From positions 8,928,001 to 8,992,000 of the forward strand of contig NC_067203.1 in the NCBI RefSeq assembly GCF_026262505.1: a stretch of DNA of 64,000 nucleotides, read 5' to 3'. The DNA comes from Trichomonas vaginalis G3. Its lineage: Eukaryota > Parabasalia > Trichomonadida > Trichomonadidae. This document shows positions 8,956 through 19,688 of the stretch, in pieces. The notes beneath the pieces were generated by a model that was not told the DNA's origin, did not search any database, and saw nothing but the letters and a program-made list of their open reading frames with translations. Made by a program: the position numbers and the translations under genes. The stretch's first letter is position 1. Each line of letters opens with the position of its first letter.

Positions 8956-10707
8956 ATTAAACAACAACAACAACAGCAACCACAGACCATTACATACGCC
9001 ACATATGCATATAATTCAAAGACGGCAGAACAAACGCAAAGGTTGAAATATGGAGATTTGGAGATAGTATTGAAAAATGACCATTTTGAATTCGTTTGCA
9101 AAGGTGGTGCGGTGATATCAAATATAAAAGAAATTTTATTTATGAATTCTAAAATTAAAGGAATAACGGATGATATAACATCAATTCCACCAGAAGAACA
9201 AAGATATTACGCATTAAATGCATTTCCTAAAGTTTTGAAGATTGGAAGATTTAATTTAAATGAGGAATTCATAAAAGGTTTCCTAAATGACATAATGAAG
9301 AAGGCAGATAAGGAATATGTTGATGAAAAAGATAATGAAATTATAGAAAGGGTTGATAGTGAATTAATGAAGAAAGCAAATTTGGTTTATGTTGATGAAA
9401 AAGATAATGAAATTATAGAAAGGGTTGAATGGTATCATGAACGGACATCAAAGATTTTAGAAGGTAAAGCCAATACAGGGTGGGTTTCAGGATGTTTAGA
9501 CCTTAAAGCAGATAAAACTTATGTTAATGATGAGTTAAATAAGAAGGCAGATAAAACATATGTTAACGATGAGTTAAATAAGAAGGCAGATAAAACATAT
9601 GTTAACGATGAGTTAGGGAAGAAGGCAGATAAGGAATATGTTAACGATGAGTTAAATAAGAAGGCAGATAAAACATATGTTAACGAAATATACCAAAGTT
9701 TGATAGGAACAAAAAATATTGAAACTATTGTTGGTGACTTTTCTGTCAATGAAGAAAATAAATATTTTAGATGGGTGTTTGTACAGTCCTTAAGAAATGG
9801 TATACGGTGGAAACTCATTCCGAAAAATAACAATGAAATGTATGTAAGTTATAAAAAGAATGATGGCACACAAGTTAAAGTTCCATTAGACAACAACTGC
9901 TACTTAAACTTATATGGAGACGAACAAAAGAAATATTTAAGAGTTTATGAAATGGTAGATATGACATTGCCTGACCCAGCTCCAGCACCATATTATTATG
10001 ACTATGGTGTTGACGAAAGAACACTACACGCAGATGAACAAAAGCAAACATTATATTTAGATTTTTATAGATATAAAAGATATAATGCAATAGAAAAAAC
10101 GAGAATAGTATATTATTATACAGATGACAGAAATAAATATTATAGTCAAGATTTTACCTACCCTGAAAACATAAGATTATATTATAAAAAATATTCTGAC
10201 ACAAACAAGAAGAAACCTGAAATAGTTACACTATATTTTAAGTTCAAAAGAGACAATCCTATAATATCTCATATGTTTGATTTAATGAACCCAGTAGGTT
10301 CTATTTATACATCTATGGATGCAAGAGGTCCTCAAGTAATGTTTGGTGTTGGTGCATGGGAACAAATAGTTGACAGGTTTTTGTATTGTGCAAACTCTTC
10401 AAAGGAAACAGGGGGAAGTAAAACGATTTCAGGTGAAAATTTACCTGCACATAGTCACTACGTAGATTTAAGCACATCTCAAGCGGGTTGGCATAAGCAT
10501 AGATATTGGGATTGGTCAGGAATGACAAAAGGTAAAGGATATGATGTTAAAGATGACGTTAAATTTGCTATTAATTGTTACTGGAACGATACACAGGGAG
10601 AAGGAAACCATACACATAATGTTTCAGGATATACACAAACGACGGGACAGAGTAAAGATTACATGCCACCTTATATGACAGTTTATGCATGGTATAGAGT
10701 TCAATGA
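8953..10707 (+). CDS. Inner Polinton: fibre protein with phage tail-collar-like tip (584 aa)
   Basis: Three zones are visible. Residues 1-120 form a globular N-terminus after a poly-Gln start. Residues about 120-250 are a shaft of repeated KADKTYVNDELNK units (period 13), a trimeric coiled-coil pattern. The C-terminal 140 residues carry PVGSIYTSMDARGPQVMFGV, then WEQIVDRFLYCA, GENLPAHSHYVDL and a final MPPYMTVYAWYRVQ, the hallmark order of phage T4 gp12-like tail collar and receptor-binding tips. Adenovirus-like virions use fibres to bind cells, so a receptor-binding role is likely. The tip is almost identical to that at 58.9-59.4 kb in another Polinton lineage. The frame is open throughout. 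Confidence 0.75.
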   Translation: MIKQQQQQQPQTITYATYAYNSKTAEQTQRLKYGDLEIVLKNDHFEFVCKGGAVISNIKEILFMNSKIKGITDDITSIPPEEQRYYALNAFPKVLKIGRFNLNEEFIKGFLNDIMKKADKEYVDEKDNEIIERVDSELMKKANLVYVDEKDNEIIERVEWYHERTSKILEGKANTGWVSGCLDLKADKTYVNDELNKKADKTYVNDELNKKADKTYVNDELGKKADKEYVNDELNKKADKTYVNEIYQSLIGTKNIETIVGDFSVNEENKYFRWVFVQSLRNGIRWKLIPKNNNEMYVSYKKNDGTQVKVPLDNNCYLNLYGDEQKKYLRVYEMVDMTLPDPAPAPYYYDYGVDERTLHADEQKQTLYLDFYRYKRYNAIEKTRIVYYYTDDRNKYYSQDFTYPENIRLYYKKYSDTNKKKPEIVTLYFKFKRDNPIISHMFDLMNPVGSIYTSMDARGPQVMFGVGAWEQIVDRFLYCANSSKETGGSKTISGENLPAHSHYVDLSTSQAGWHKHRYWDWSGMTKGKGYDVKDDVKFAINCYWNDTQGEGNHTHNVSGYTQTTGQSKDYMPPYMTVYAWYRVQ

Positions 10708-10786
10708 ATGCTCAATGTTTGTGAAACAAACTTTAGGAGCTCCAAAAGAGCAAACGGCATAATTTAAATTTTTATTTTTATCATAA

Positions 10787-10951
10787 ATGAATACCCCACA
10801 AGCTCAAAATTTACCACGAATCATAACAAGGGAGGAAATGATAAAAATGATGCAAGAACATGTTAAAAATAACAAACCACTAAAATTGAGAAAATGTGGT
10901 TATGCAGTAATGATGGAAAGAGAGATGTTGTCGAAGAGGAATAAAAATTAA
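10787..10951 (+). CDS. Inner Polinton: small basic protein (54 aa)
   Basis: A short gene, MNTPQAQNLPRIITREEMIK at the start, preceded by ATTTTTATTTTTATCATAAATG-like signal (start at 10787). It is Lys/Arg/Met-rich and ends KRNKN. The clear upstream signal, start just downstream of the fibre gene and a clean stop support it as real. It could be a core or DNA-binding peptide; no family is recognised. It overlaps the end of the convergent gene at 10948 by four bases. Confidence 0.5.
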   Translation: MNTPQAQNLPRIITREEMIKMMQEHVKNNKPLKLRKCGYAVMMEREMLSKRNKN

Positions 10952-11220
10952 ATTTGGATAGAGTTTAAAAATTCATCTTTATTAAATTCATCTCTTCCAA
11001 TCAATTTATTTATTCTATTAAATTCTTTTATTTTTGCTTCACTCAGTTTAAGGATTGAACGATAAGTTTCTAATTTTTCGATTATTTCTTTCCTCTCTTT
11101 ATCGTTTTCAACCCCACCGCATTGCGACTTCTTTTTGTAATAGCATATTTTTGATTTAATTCTGTTTAGTTTCTTTTTATATTCATTGTCTGGACTCTTG
11201 GATGCTTCGTTGTCACTCAT
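10948..11220 (-). CDS. Inner Polinton: small coiled-coil protein (90 aa)
   Basis: Highly charged (MSDNEASKSPDNEYKKKLNR), helical throughout with heptad-like spacing from residue 30 on. The start follows a TTTTTTTATTTCGTAAGAAATG signal. Role unknown. It lies between the fibre and integrase regions. Confidence 0.5.
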   Translation of the reverse strand: MSDNEASKSPDNEYKKKLNRIKSKICYYKKKSQCGGVENDKERKEIIEKLETYRSILKLSEAKIKEFNRINKLIGRDEFNKDEFLNSIQI

Positions 11221-11346
11221 TTCTTACGAAATAAAAAAATTAAATATTATTTAAATATAATGGAGTAATAAAATAAATCGGAATTTCTATTAATTTATTG
11301 TCAACTTCAACTAATGCATTGCCGTTAATATATCTCACAAATTCAG

Positions 11347-12776
11347 CTATTGTGTCAAATCTTCGTCTTCTTTTGTCATTGATTTATCAGTTTTTCCATA
11401 ATCGAGATGAATCAAAACTTTATCCCCTTGTTTAAAATTCATGAGCCCCGAATTAATTTGTTCACGTTTAACATCATTCAACCTTTCCATTTGCTTTCTA
11501 ATATATTCCCATTCTTTTGAAATATCATTTTTCATTTCCACCGGTTTCATGTTTATTGTTCTATGCCATGTATTATTGTAATAATATACTAACTGTTGTA
11601 TGATGGAGTCATGATTTCCATCCCAGTATATCTGACCGTTAACCCCTAACGCATCTCTAAGAGTTCTCATTACCACATCAACTATTTTATTATGAAACGT
11701 AAATGGAGAGGATGAAAAGTAAAAATTAATTTGTGGGAAATAATGAGTCATAGCTGCCTGAAATCCTTTATCACCATCACCCCTTATATTATCTACTCTT
11801 TCATGATCTAGTAAGTATTGAATAGCTCTTCTTGTTTCCTGTTCTGTTTTCCCTTTCACCGGAATGCAATATAAATATCTGGTGTTAATGTTAATGGCAA
11901 ATAAATAAGTAACGTTTCCTTTTGAATATTCTAAATGATCAATTTCGTATGAATATGGATATAGTGCAAATGAAGGGCGACTAAATTTTTCCTTTAACGG
12001 TTGAATTTTTGGGTCAATTGGTTTATTTAATATTTTGAAATCCTTTTTAAAATCTTTTTGCTTCTTTAATGTTTGAAATGGATATAATAAAGTGAATGAT
12101 GAAGGATTAACTGAAGGAGAGAGGTGGTACTGTCGTTGGAGGTTTTGGTGTTGCAAGTGGTTTAATTTTATCTGCTTTGATTTTGGATGATGAAGTTTTG
12201 GAATTCATTCCTTCCTTCATTAATTCTGGATGTATTCTATTCATTTGTTTTAAATATGCTGTATATAAAGGTTTAATATACTTTCCGCGCTTCGAGTTTA
12301 TGTTGAAGGATGAATTCCAAAAGTTGATCTTCATTTAAAAGTCGGGCTGAATATGGTTTAACTAATGAATCATAAATTAAAGCTTGTGCATCATTTATGG
12401 TCTGAAGGACCTGGGTGTTTTGCACCTTTTGTTTTTGCTCCTTTTGCTTTTGCGGCTCAGGATTATATAATTTATATAATTCATCAATATCTTCTTCTGT
12501 TAATACTTTATTTTTGAAATCTTTCAACTGTTTAAGTTGTGATTTAGTTTTTTCCTTTGTATATTCATTATTTTTAATTTTGTCTTTAATTTTAGAAATT
12601 ATTTTATCATGATATTTCAAAACTGCATTTTTATAATATGGATAATAATATTCCATATCATCACCCGTTATATTTTTATTATGTTTTTGGAGATATGCTT
12701 TTAAATCGTAATAATCAAGAAAATTTTGATTAAGTACTAAATCATCAATCAAAATTTTTAAATCTACGCTATTCAT
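11347..12776 (-). pseudogene. Inner Polinton: integrase (rve/DDE family) region
   Basis: The core shows the retroviral-type integrase pattern: SYEIDHLEYSKGNVTYLFAI around the first acid, IRGDGDKGFQAAM around the second, then a helix with a paired Asn/acid position, and YYYNNTWHRTINMKPVEM, the usual end of the catalytic core. A basic, beta-rich C-terminal tail (FKQGDKVLIHLDYGK) fits the SH3/chromo-like DNA-binding end. The upstream stretch (from 12776) is a Lys-rich helical N-terminal region. Polinton integrases cut six bases apart, matching the 6-bp duplication seen here. It looks broken, with about two breaks. Confidence 0.8.
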
Positions 12777-13213
12777 TTATATAAAAATAAAATAAATGTT
12801 TTAAGGGTGCCCACCTCTTTGAATCATAGTATCAAAACCATCATTAACGGTTCCTTTTGTCTCTTCTGTGGCATTTTATTAAAAATAAAATTTTAAATTG
12901 TATTAAATAAATGGCATACAACATCCATTTTCACAACATACAGCCTTAGTGTGTGCTCCTGTTAATGCAGTCTTACCGATTGTTAAGCGAGTCATTGACC
13001 CGTTTTTAAGTTGTAAATTAATATTCTGACCATCAAAATCACTTTATCATTTATTATATCCAAATAATTTTTAGGTGTTAATTGCTTATTTTGTCGTAAA
13101 CTAACACCTTTCATTTTTTGTGCAATCTTTTTTAAAATCACTTCCATCAATTGAACCGTTGAATGATGTATAACACTTAGGGCTATAAAGCAACCATGTT
13201 ATCACCTTGTTTC
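12777..13213. other. Inner Polinton: gap region without an assigned gene
   Basis: About 440 bp between the integrase and polymerase regions. On the minus strand a short frame ends in a Cys-rich tail, KAVCCENGCCMPFI, preceded by LTIGKTALTGAHT; it may be the end of a small protein but has no convincing start. An upstream-type signal lies at about 12890-12912. Nothing further can be supported. Confidence 0.3.
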
Positions 13214-16200
13214 TCAATTGCTAACACCCAATAACTTCTTCTCATGTGCTTTTTCTTCAGCTTTATTCTTTAATTTAGGTTTAAATTTCTCATTAAAACA
13301 AAAGAAATCAAAAGGTGCGAATTTGTAAATGTTTTTATCATAAAATTTTTTATCGGTAACAATTGCTTGAAATGCTTGAGTGTTAGGAAGATTTGGGTCG
13401 CCAGCAATAGCCCAATAAGATGAATCAGTATCACCTTCAATGAAATGAAAACGATTAACATCCATGCATTTATACATAAAATCATAAATGAAAACCAAAT
13501 ACCAGTATTTAGCATTATCTAAAGTGAAGAATGCCTCTTGTAAACATGTATCACATCTATAAAATCTATCTTTAAGCATCACTTGATACGTATCTTCACC
13601 TATTTCTCTTATGTTTTTAAACTTATTTGACATACATGCAACGCGTGCCTTCTGTGCATTCATTATTTTAGTCTTTGCGTAATTTTGTGTATTCATTGCA
13701 TCGTAACCATATGATCCATTAAGTGAAATCTTGCAAAATAAACTTTTTCCTTTATTTCCTTCTAATTCAGCCTTTTGTCTTTCATTCATAAATTCGTTCG
13801 CAAATTCATTAAAACAAGTTTTTAGTAAATGTTAAAATTGATTGAATATCATCAATGATAAAATGAAATCTGTCTATTAGATACCAAAGATAATAAGAAG
13901 AAAATGGTTGATATTGGTTGTGTGTTGATGCTAACTGAGTTAATTTTCTCTGTTTCTGGTCAACTGGTAGATTGTTTGATTTCATGTAATTATACATAAA
14001 ACTGCCAATTGTTTTTTCATCTGTGATAATATCTAAGTTTCTTATTATCGGTAAAAAGTTTATGTAATCATTAATGTATTTTTCATCAATGTGACCCTTT
14101 ACTTCAGCCACGAATAAAGTATTTTTCTTCTTAATTATTCCCAATGCTTTTGCTTTCTTTGTTGCTGTATCACAAATGATAACACCATTCAATCTTCCCG
14201 GCATATACATTTTATGGTCAGTATATTGAATGAAATCATGAGGATTAGATGAAAATGATGAAGGATATAATGAATTAAAGTCAACACCAACGAAATGAGT
14301 CATAATGTTGGAAGTGTCCTCATTTGATACAGTTTTAGTTTCTGGATTATATGAAAGTTTATTAATGTGCGTGATTCCTTTAAGATTTACTCTATGTTGA
14401 ACATTTGATAAACCACCAGTAATTCCATTACGGAGATGTGATAAGCTTCAACTGAATCTAGAGTCATTGGTAAATTATTTTTTAATGTATAATTTCTTAA
14501 ATTGATTCTTAAACGTTGAACATCTCATCTTTATTTGATTTTACGACATTGCAATAACAACACATTAACTGACAATTTTCTTTGGTATGTGGTTTTTCAT
14601 TATCGATTCTATCTAATGTTGGTTTATTAGCATATGTAAACGCTTTACCACACATTTTGCATTTAGATGAAAGGATTAAATCGTGATAGTATTGATAGTC
14701 ATCCATTGAAACATTGTTTTTAGTATCCCTTTCTGCTTTTTCATCTTGTTTCTTATATGAATCAATTTTATATTTCCAATACTTTTTTGTTAATTCAAAA
14801 CTTGATTCCACATTTTCTTCTTCTGGATATGTTTCGTTAGGATTGAAGTTCTTATATGCTAACGCGTAACGAATCATTGATGCATTCGATGATAAAGAAA
14901 GATTATGAAGCATGTCAATTTTATAAACAAATGTTTCTTCAATAATTTTATCAATTGGGTCAATCATAATTTCAACGTCTTTATTGCAATAATGAATAAA
15001 ATATTCTAATCTATTCTCAAAATTTTTAGCATCATTGAGATATATTTGATAATCTGAATCGGATATTGTTTCTTGAGTTAATGCTGAATAAAATGAATCT
15101 TGAGTGAATGGTTCCACTTTATATAATTCATCTTCGTAATTCTCCCATGTGATGAATTGATAAGGGAAAAAGGATTTAACACGTGATTTATTGTTTCCGA
15201 AATCTTGAGTGAATTGGTCTAATGTTCCACCCGCTATATAATTTCTGATGTCAATAAATCTTAATTCATATGGACAGTTTGTTTTCTTTACAATGATTTG
15301 CTTAAATTGAGAAGAAGAACCCAGCATTGATTTTATTTTCCATTTTGCAGTGTTTAAATCACGAAGAATTAAATTTAAATCAAACTTTCCCGAATTAAAA
15401 CCTATGATATTCACTTTATTGAATTCCTCATCTAGAAGTTCTTTAAATGCTTCCTTCTGTTTTTCATTTAATGTATGGGACAAAGTCCCCGCCGTTTGGT
15501 CCGTTTGCGGCTTCATTAATTCTTCATATTGTTCAATATTTGATTTAGCAACTAATGAACAGGTTGAAAATAAAAATTCAATCCAATCAGAGATGAACGA
15601 ATCACTTGATGTTAAGCAAAAATTCCTCGTAAATGTTTTATCACGGTCTACGACCTCGCCGCTTCGGTCTGAAAGACCTTCAGGACTCAAAGAGTCCGTT
15701 TGCGGCTTTATTTTGACAGTTGATGATACCATAAATGGTTTTAAGTAAGCGTTCAAAGTTGCACATTCAGAAAGTTGAAGTTCTTCTTTAGTCTCTAATG
15801 TTTCGAAGTCAAAAGTAATATAATATCTTGTTGGTTTATAATATTCCTGCAAATTGTGAGCTAATAGCCATTGATATATCTTCTGTTTCGTGATATGTGG
15901 TGCATATGGTTGTTGTGTGTTTTGCAATTGAACGTCTTGAATTAATCTTCCATTATTTTCTTTACATTTCTCACAATGTTTTAAAAATCTTCTTTGGTTT
16001 TTCCTTTCTGGGTCATCACGGATAGAATATACTTCTTCTTTGCAAAAGGGGCAAACTTTATATCCTGTGAGTGCTTCAACGTCTGTAATTCTGTCAGCGT
16101 GAAGTTTTCCACATGGACTCTGTGTTAATAAAATATTTACTGTTTCAAATTCTGGATCTATCATTATTGATTCCACTAATGGAAAGTCTACCTTATTTAT

Positions 16201-16443
16201 GTCTACGTCTTCTGGTTGAGGGTCACAATAATAAAAATCAATATTAACGTTTAACATTCTTGCTAACCTCTCACTTTCTGATGAAATGTCAAATCCTTCA
16301 TATGCATCTATGGCTTCATTTAAATAACTTCTACGAGTTTTAGGATTAACACCATCAGGAATGTTATAGAAGCGTTTAAATAACCTTCTACCTTCGGCTC
16401 TTATTTGATTATCATTCATTTTAGCTGTTCCGTTTTTGTTCAT
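13214..16443 (-). pseudogene. polB: Inner Polinton: protein-primed family B DNA polymerase region
   Basis: All diagnostic motifs are visible. Exonuclease: YYITFDFETLE, IIGFNSGKFDLNLI and HYCNKDVEIM. Polymerase: VGVDFNSLYPSSFS (motif A), KISLNGSYGYD (motif B) and EGDTDSSYWA (motif C). An N-terminal zinc-binding region has two CxxC pairs (VCPFCKE, HCEKCKE). Between exonuclease and polymerase motifs, near 14511-14650, lies an HNH-like zinc module (CKMCGKAFTYANKPTLDRID, then CQLMCCYCN). Polintons replicate with this protein-primed enzyme, like adenoviruses and phi29. It looks broken, with a few breaks. Confidence 0.85.
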
Positions 16444-16507
16444 TTATGTAAGAATAAAAAATTAAAAAATAAATAAAAATAAAGTTTATTTTTTTTAAAG
16501 TCCAGGG

Positions 16508-17620
16508 CTAAAGTCCATAAAATGAATTAAGAACACATAAATTTTTATCATCTGCGACGTGACGAATACATTTTAATTTACTCAAGAATGCGTACCCTGA
16601 TACATTAAATCTAATTCCTGTCTTATTTAATTTCACAACTTTGAAAAGGAATGTATGAATAGCTATAAAATGATGAGATGATGTTTTATGGGTTGCTTCC
16701 ATTTTTTCTGAAATAAATGAATAAATATAATGTTTATAAGTTTTCATATCTTTTATATTCTTAATAACGAATGGTATAGACCTTTCAACTTCGTCTTCCT
16801 TCGGTGCTGTTCTTTCATATGAAACATTATTAGTATCTTCAATAATGAAACCACAATCGCATAAAATTTTATATGTACCAATTGTTTCTTTTGATATTTT
16901 ATCTAACAAATCAAAAACTTTATCAACACCTGTACATTTATTTAAATAATAATTTGTGTAAATATCATGGTCTTCTTTCTTAATCGTATTTGTTGCATAT
17001 GTTACATTTTTCAGTGCTTTTTTGAATTTTTCAGAATCAAGAGGAGGTGAAAGTAATATACATGGATAATCTCCATCGTCAATAAATTGTAACTTATGTT
17101 TATGAATAAATTTTGTGCCTTCTTCTGAAAGTGTTTCATCTATTTCACCATCTAATAAATTTTTAGTAGATTCCAAAAAGTAATTTTTATATCTTTCTTC
17201 ATGAGATTTTTGAACTTCTGATTCTGAAGCTGGGATATTCATTAAACCCTCTACTTCATTCTCATTATATTTTTCAACTTCTCTTAATTCCTTAATTTTT
17301 TCATCTATTTCATCTCTTATTTTTTCCAGTCTTTCAATTTCATCATATTCATCATCTTTAATCCGTTCTTCATAATATTCAGGGAAAACATCAGGTTCTT
17401 TAGGTTTTTCTTCTTCAGATGTGGGATATAAGAAATTTATAACATCATCTTTATTCATTTTTCCATCATAATCTAAATCATTTAATAACTCCGCGAATTT
17501 TTGACAATTTCTTAAATAATATTTATTAACTTCATAACTCGCCTCCTCTAATATATCCTTTATTTCCTCGTTTGTGAATCCCAATTTTTTAACGTCGTTA
17601 GTCTTGACACTCATTTTCAT
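16508..17620 (-). CDS. Inner Polinton: right terminal acidic protein (370 aa)
   Basis: The start codon lies in the right inverted repeat (MKMS, shared with the left terminal gene), after which the sequence is unrelated to the left gene. Residues 1-70 contain a helical pair with DLDYDGKMNKDDVINFL, which resembles an EF-hand-like loop. Residues 75-130 are a Glu/Lys-rich coiled coil. The C-terminal 200 residues look globular with several Cys and His (TSSHHFIAIHTFLFKVVKLN). No family is recognised; the EF-hand resemblance may be chance. It is open throughout. Confidence 0.55.
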   Translation of the reverse strand: MKMSVKTNDVKKLGFTNEEIKDILEEASYEVNKYYLRNCQKFAELLNDLDYDGKMNKDDVINFLYPTSEEEKPKEPDVFPEYYEERIKDDEYDEIERLEKIRDEIDEKIKELREVEKYNENEVEGLMNIPASESEVQKSHEERYKNYFLESTKNLLDGEIDETLSEEGTKFIHKHKLQFIDDGDYPCILLSPPLDSEKFKKALKNVTYATNTIKKEDHDIYTNYYLNKCTGVDKVFDLLDKISKETIGTYKILCDCGFIIEDTNNVSYERTAPKEDEVERSIPFVIKNIKDMKTYKHYIYSFISEKMEATHKTSSHHFIAIHTFLFKVVKLNKTGIRFNVSGYAFLSKLKCIRHVADDKNLCVLNSFYGL

Positions 17621-17907
17621 ACTAATTAAAAAAATAAATTATTCAAAAAATGTAAGACATGAATTTTTAAAGTTTATTTTTTTATTTTTTTTATTTTTTT
17701 TTATTTCATTATGTGTGGGTTTAGTGAAAATTTCTTACGATTCTGAAAATTTTTAAATCTTGATTTATTCAAAAACGTAAGAATAAAAACCGTAAAAATC
17801 ATACATTTTTTACTTCATATGTAAAAAAAATGATACAAAATCGCTCAAAAATGTATGAATTCTTACGTTTACAAAAAAAGTCACAAAACCCGTCAACATA
17901 TACTACT
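17608..17907 (-). repeat. Right terminal inverted repeat of inner Polinton
   Basis: Reverse complement of 6365-6664. Its inner edge contains the start codon of the large terminal protein encoded leftwards from 17620, so two different genes share one start region, one at each end of the element. Confidence 0.92.
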
Positions 17908-17913
17908 TTTATT
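17908..17913 (+). repeat. Target site duplication, right copy (TTTATT)
   Basis: Direct repeat of 6359-6364, immediately outside the right inverted repeat of the inner Polinton. Confidence 0.9.
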
Positions 17914-18073
17914 ATCAAATGCAAAAGCAATGGGTTTAATATTAAACTTACCTTTATAATATAAACTTTCTACATAATCATCGAAATAAACATCTACTTG
18001 TTTAACATTTTCAAGAATTGGTGAAAGAGCATCCATTAATTGATTGACGGTTACGAATCTTGATCCACTCATT
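17914..18073 (-). pseudogene. Outer Polinton: terminal gene, proximal part (interrupted by inner Polinton)
   Basis: Begins MSGSRFVTVNQLMDALSPIL and reads into the insertion point of the inner Polinton. It matches the start of the gene at 6652 (MKMSESKFVTVNQLMNKLSP), showing that both elements carry the same gene next to a terminus. Role unknown. Confidence 0.75.
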
Positions 18074-18407
18074 TTCTTACGAATTAAAAAAATAAATTAT
18101 TCATAAATGTCAGAAGAAAATATTTAAATAAATTATTTAAATTTTTTTACTCTATTCAAGAATTTTATTTTTGATATAACTCATTGAATTCAAAATTTTT
18201 TAAAAAATTGAACCATATTTGGAATCTATGCAAAAATATATTCTTTTTATTAATGGTAATATAGGAATTGTAGGAATAAAAACTTTTTATAAATTATTCA
18301 TAAATTTTTAAAATCTGCTATTCAGAAGTATGTTCAAAAATCATTCAATTATGTGAGAATTCTTACGATTACAAAAAAGGTCACACAACCCTCCCTCATA
18401 TACTACT
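17914..18407. repeat. Right end of outer Polinton
   Basis: This segment continues the outer element beyond the inserted one. 17914-18073 is the start of its terminal gene (minus strand). 18074-18407 is non-coding terminal repeat sequence with the end signature TACGATTACAAAAAAGGTCA followed closely by CATATACTACT, matching the style but not the sequence of the inner element's ends. The base after 18407 starts host sequence; the other terminus is outside the window, so its target duplication cannot be read. Confidence 0.8.
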
Positions 18408-19688
18408 TTTATTTGTTTTTTTTTAGCGCACTACTAAGATATCCAGAACTAATCAATTCACATTTCATGATATAATTTTAAATAGAAAGACTTTTCTTCC
18501 CTTAAAAGAAATTGAAAGAACATTTGAAATGTATTTTCATAAAGAGAAGCTGTTATAATAAAGTACTCACAAAATCTAGATTGAGAGGCGGTCAATGACT
18601 TTTGAGGGGAAATTAACGCATGGAATTTAATATTATTTAGGTTGATATTCTTGCTTATTATTTCAGAAAAAATCTTAAAAATTTCAATATGAAAATTGAA
18701 AGCAATTCAAAAAAATTGCTAACATGTAAATTTTAATATCCTATGCATAATTTCATATTTTGAACATTTTTTATTTTTGTTTAAAACTTAAAATTTTGCG
18801 AATTTAATATAATTTATAAAATATAATACGTATATCTATTTAAAATACACTAAATTTAATTGTTAATTGACGTTTTTGGGAATGAGTTTTATCAAAACAT
18901 GCCTGAATCCGAAAATTTGAAAGAACGAATTACACAATCATATATGTAGAATTCAAAATACAAACTTAAAGATTGTATACGTTTAAAATTATTCAGATTG
19001 TGTTTGATTTCCACTCATTCTGTTTCTTTTGAACTCTAACACTAACATTTCATGATGATTACATGATCCATTTATACATGGTTGAATTGTTCCAGATTCT
19101 ACCAGAAAATCAATCCAAATTTCTCAATGCATTCATGTTGATTGGACAAAATTTAAAATTTATCAGCCTGTTTCCAGAGAAACTCATATATTCCCTAATG
19201 AAATGTAATTTTTGCTACATTTATTTCAATCAAATTTCAAAAAATTGACTGCAGAGCTTGAAAAGGTGATGAATCATGTTGTTATTAGATGTACATATTA
19301 GATTTACTATTTCCAAAATTTGAAATAGAGCAAGTTATAAATTTTATTAAATATTGATATTAAATATTATTTCCACAAAATCTAAGTAGTGAGGGTACAC
19401 AAATTTTGTATGGAGTACGGTTCAATTTTTGAGAGCCTCACTACTTAGATTTTGTGACTACCTTAGTGTATCTCATAATTTAGCAATTTATCTGAAAACG
19501 CCTATAAATTCGCAACTCTGATTTCAAAGGTGAATCGCAAAAATTTTGGGGCGTACGATAAATTTATCGTCAAAAAATAAAAATCATATACACCTGAAAT
19601 AAAATCTAAATTTTTAATTTTTAACTCTCGAAAAAATAATCGGATGCCCCAAAATTTTCGATTAAAATTTGCATCAGAATTTTTTTTT
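18408..19688. other. Intergenic host DNA with one short inverted repeat
   Basis: About 1.3 kb of AT-rich DNA with no supported gene. The only clear structure is a pair of 20-base arms, CACAAAATCTAAGTAGTGAG at about 19376-19395 and its reverse complement at about 19437-19457, with a 40-base spacer: a small hairpin or remnant of a miniature element. A partial match, CACAAAATCTAGATTGAGAG, occurs at about 18571. Confidence 0.5.

Larger units (their letters stand above)
6365..17907. mobile_element. Inner Polinton, 11.5 kb, nested in the outer one
   Basis: Both ends are visible. 300-bp inverted repeats start AGTAGTATATGTTGACGGG, and the 6-bp target duplication TTTATT is directly seen on both sides. 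Parts in order: terminal gene, acidic coiled-coil protein, two amphipathic peptides, virion protein, tail-fibre-like protein, small basic protein, small coiled-coil protein, integrase region, protein-primed type B DNA polymerase region, and a large terminal acidic protein. The two inverted repeats look identical by eye, so insertion was recent. The gene content is smaller than in a typical 15-20 kb Polinton. It looks broken, with roughly half a dozen breaks. Confidence 0.93.
1..18407. mobile_element. Outer Polinton (Maverick), right-hand part, interrupted by a younger Polinton
   Basis: This is an older Polinton. Its right terminus, ending in CATATACTACT, is at 18407 and its left end lies outside the window. 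The segments 1-6364 and 17914-18407 belong to it; 6365-17907 is a second Polinton inserted into its terminal gene. Parts seen, from the right end inward: terminal gene, acidic coiled-coil protein, two small amphipathic proteins, capsid-like protein, packaging-type ATPase, and several unassigned virion-type proteins. Polymerase and integrase are not visible here and may lie beyond the left edge. Its terminal sequence has clearly diverged from that of the inner element, so it is a different subfamily or older. It looks broken, with several breaks besides the insertion. Confidence 0.85.

Noticed and set aside
8953-10707. Bacteriophage or bacterial contamination because of the tail-collar-like tip
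   Set aside because: The gene lies between clear Polinton terminal repeats, shares the element's start signal and base composition, and the element is nested in another Polinton.
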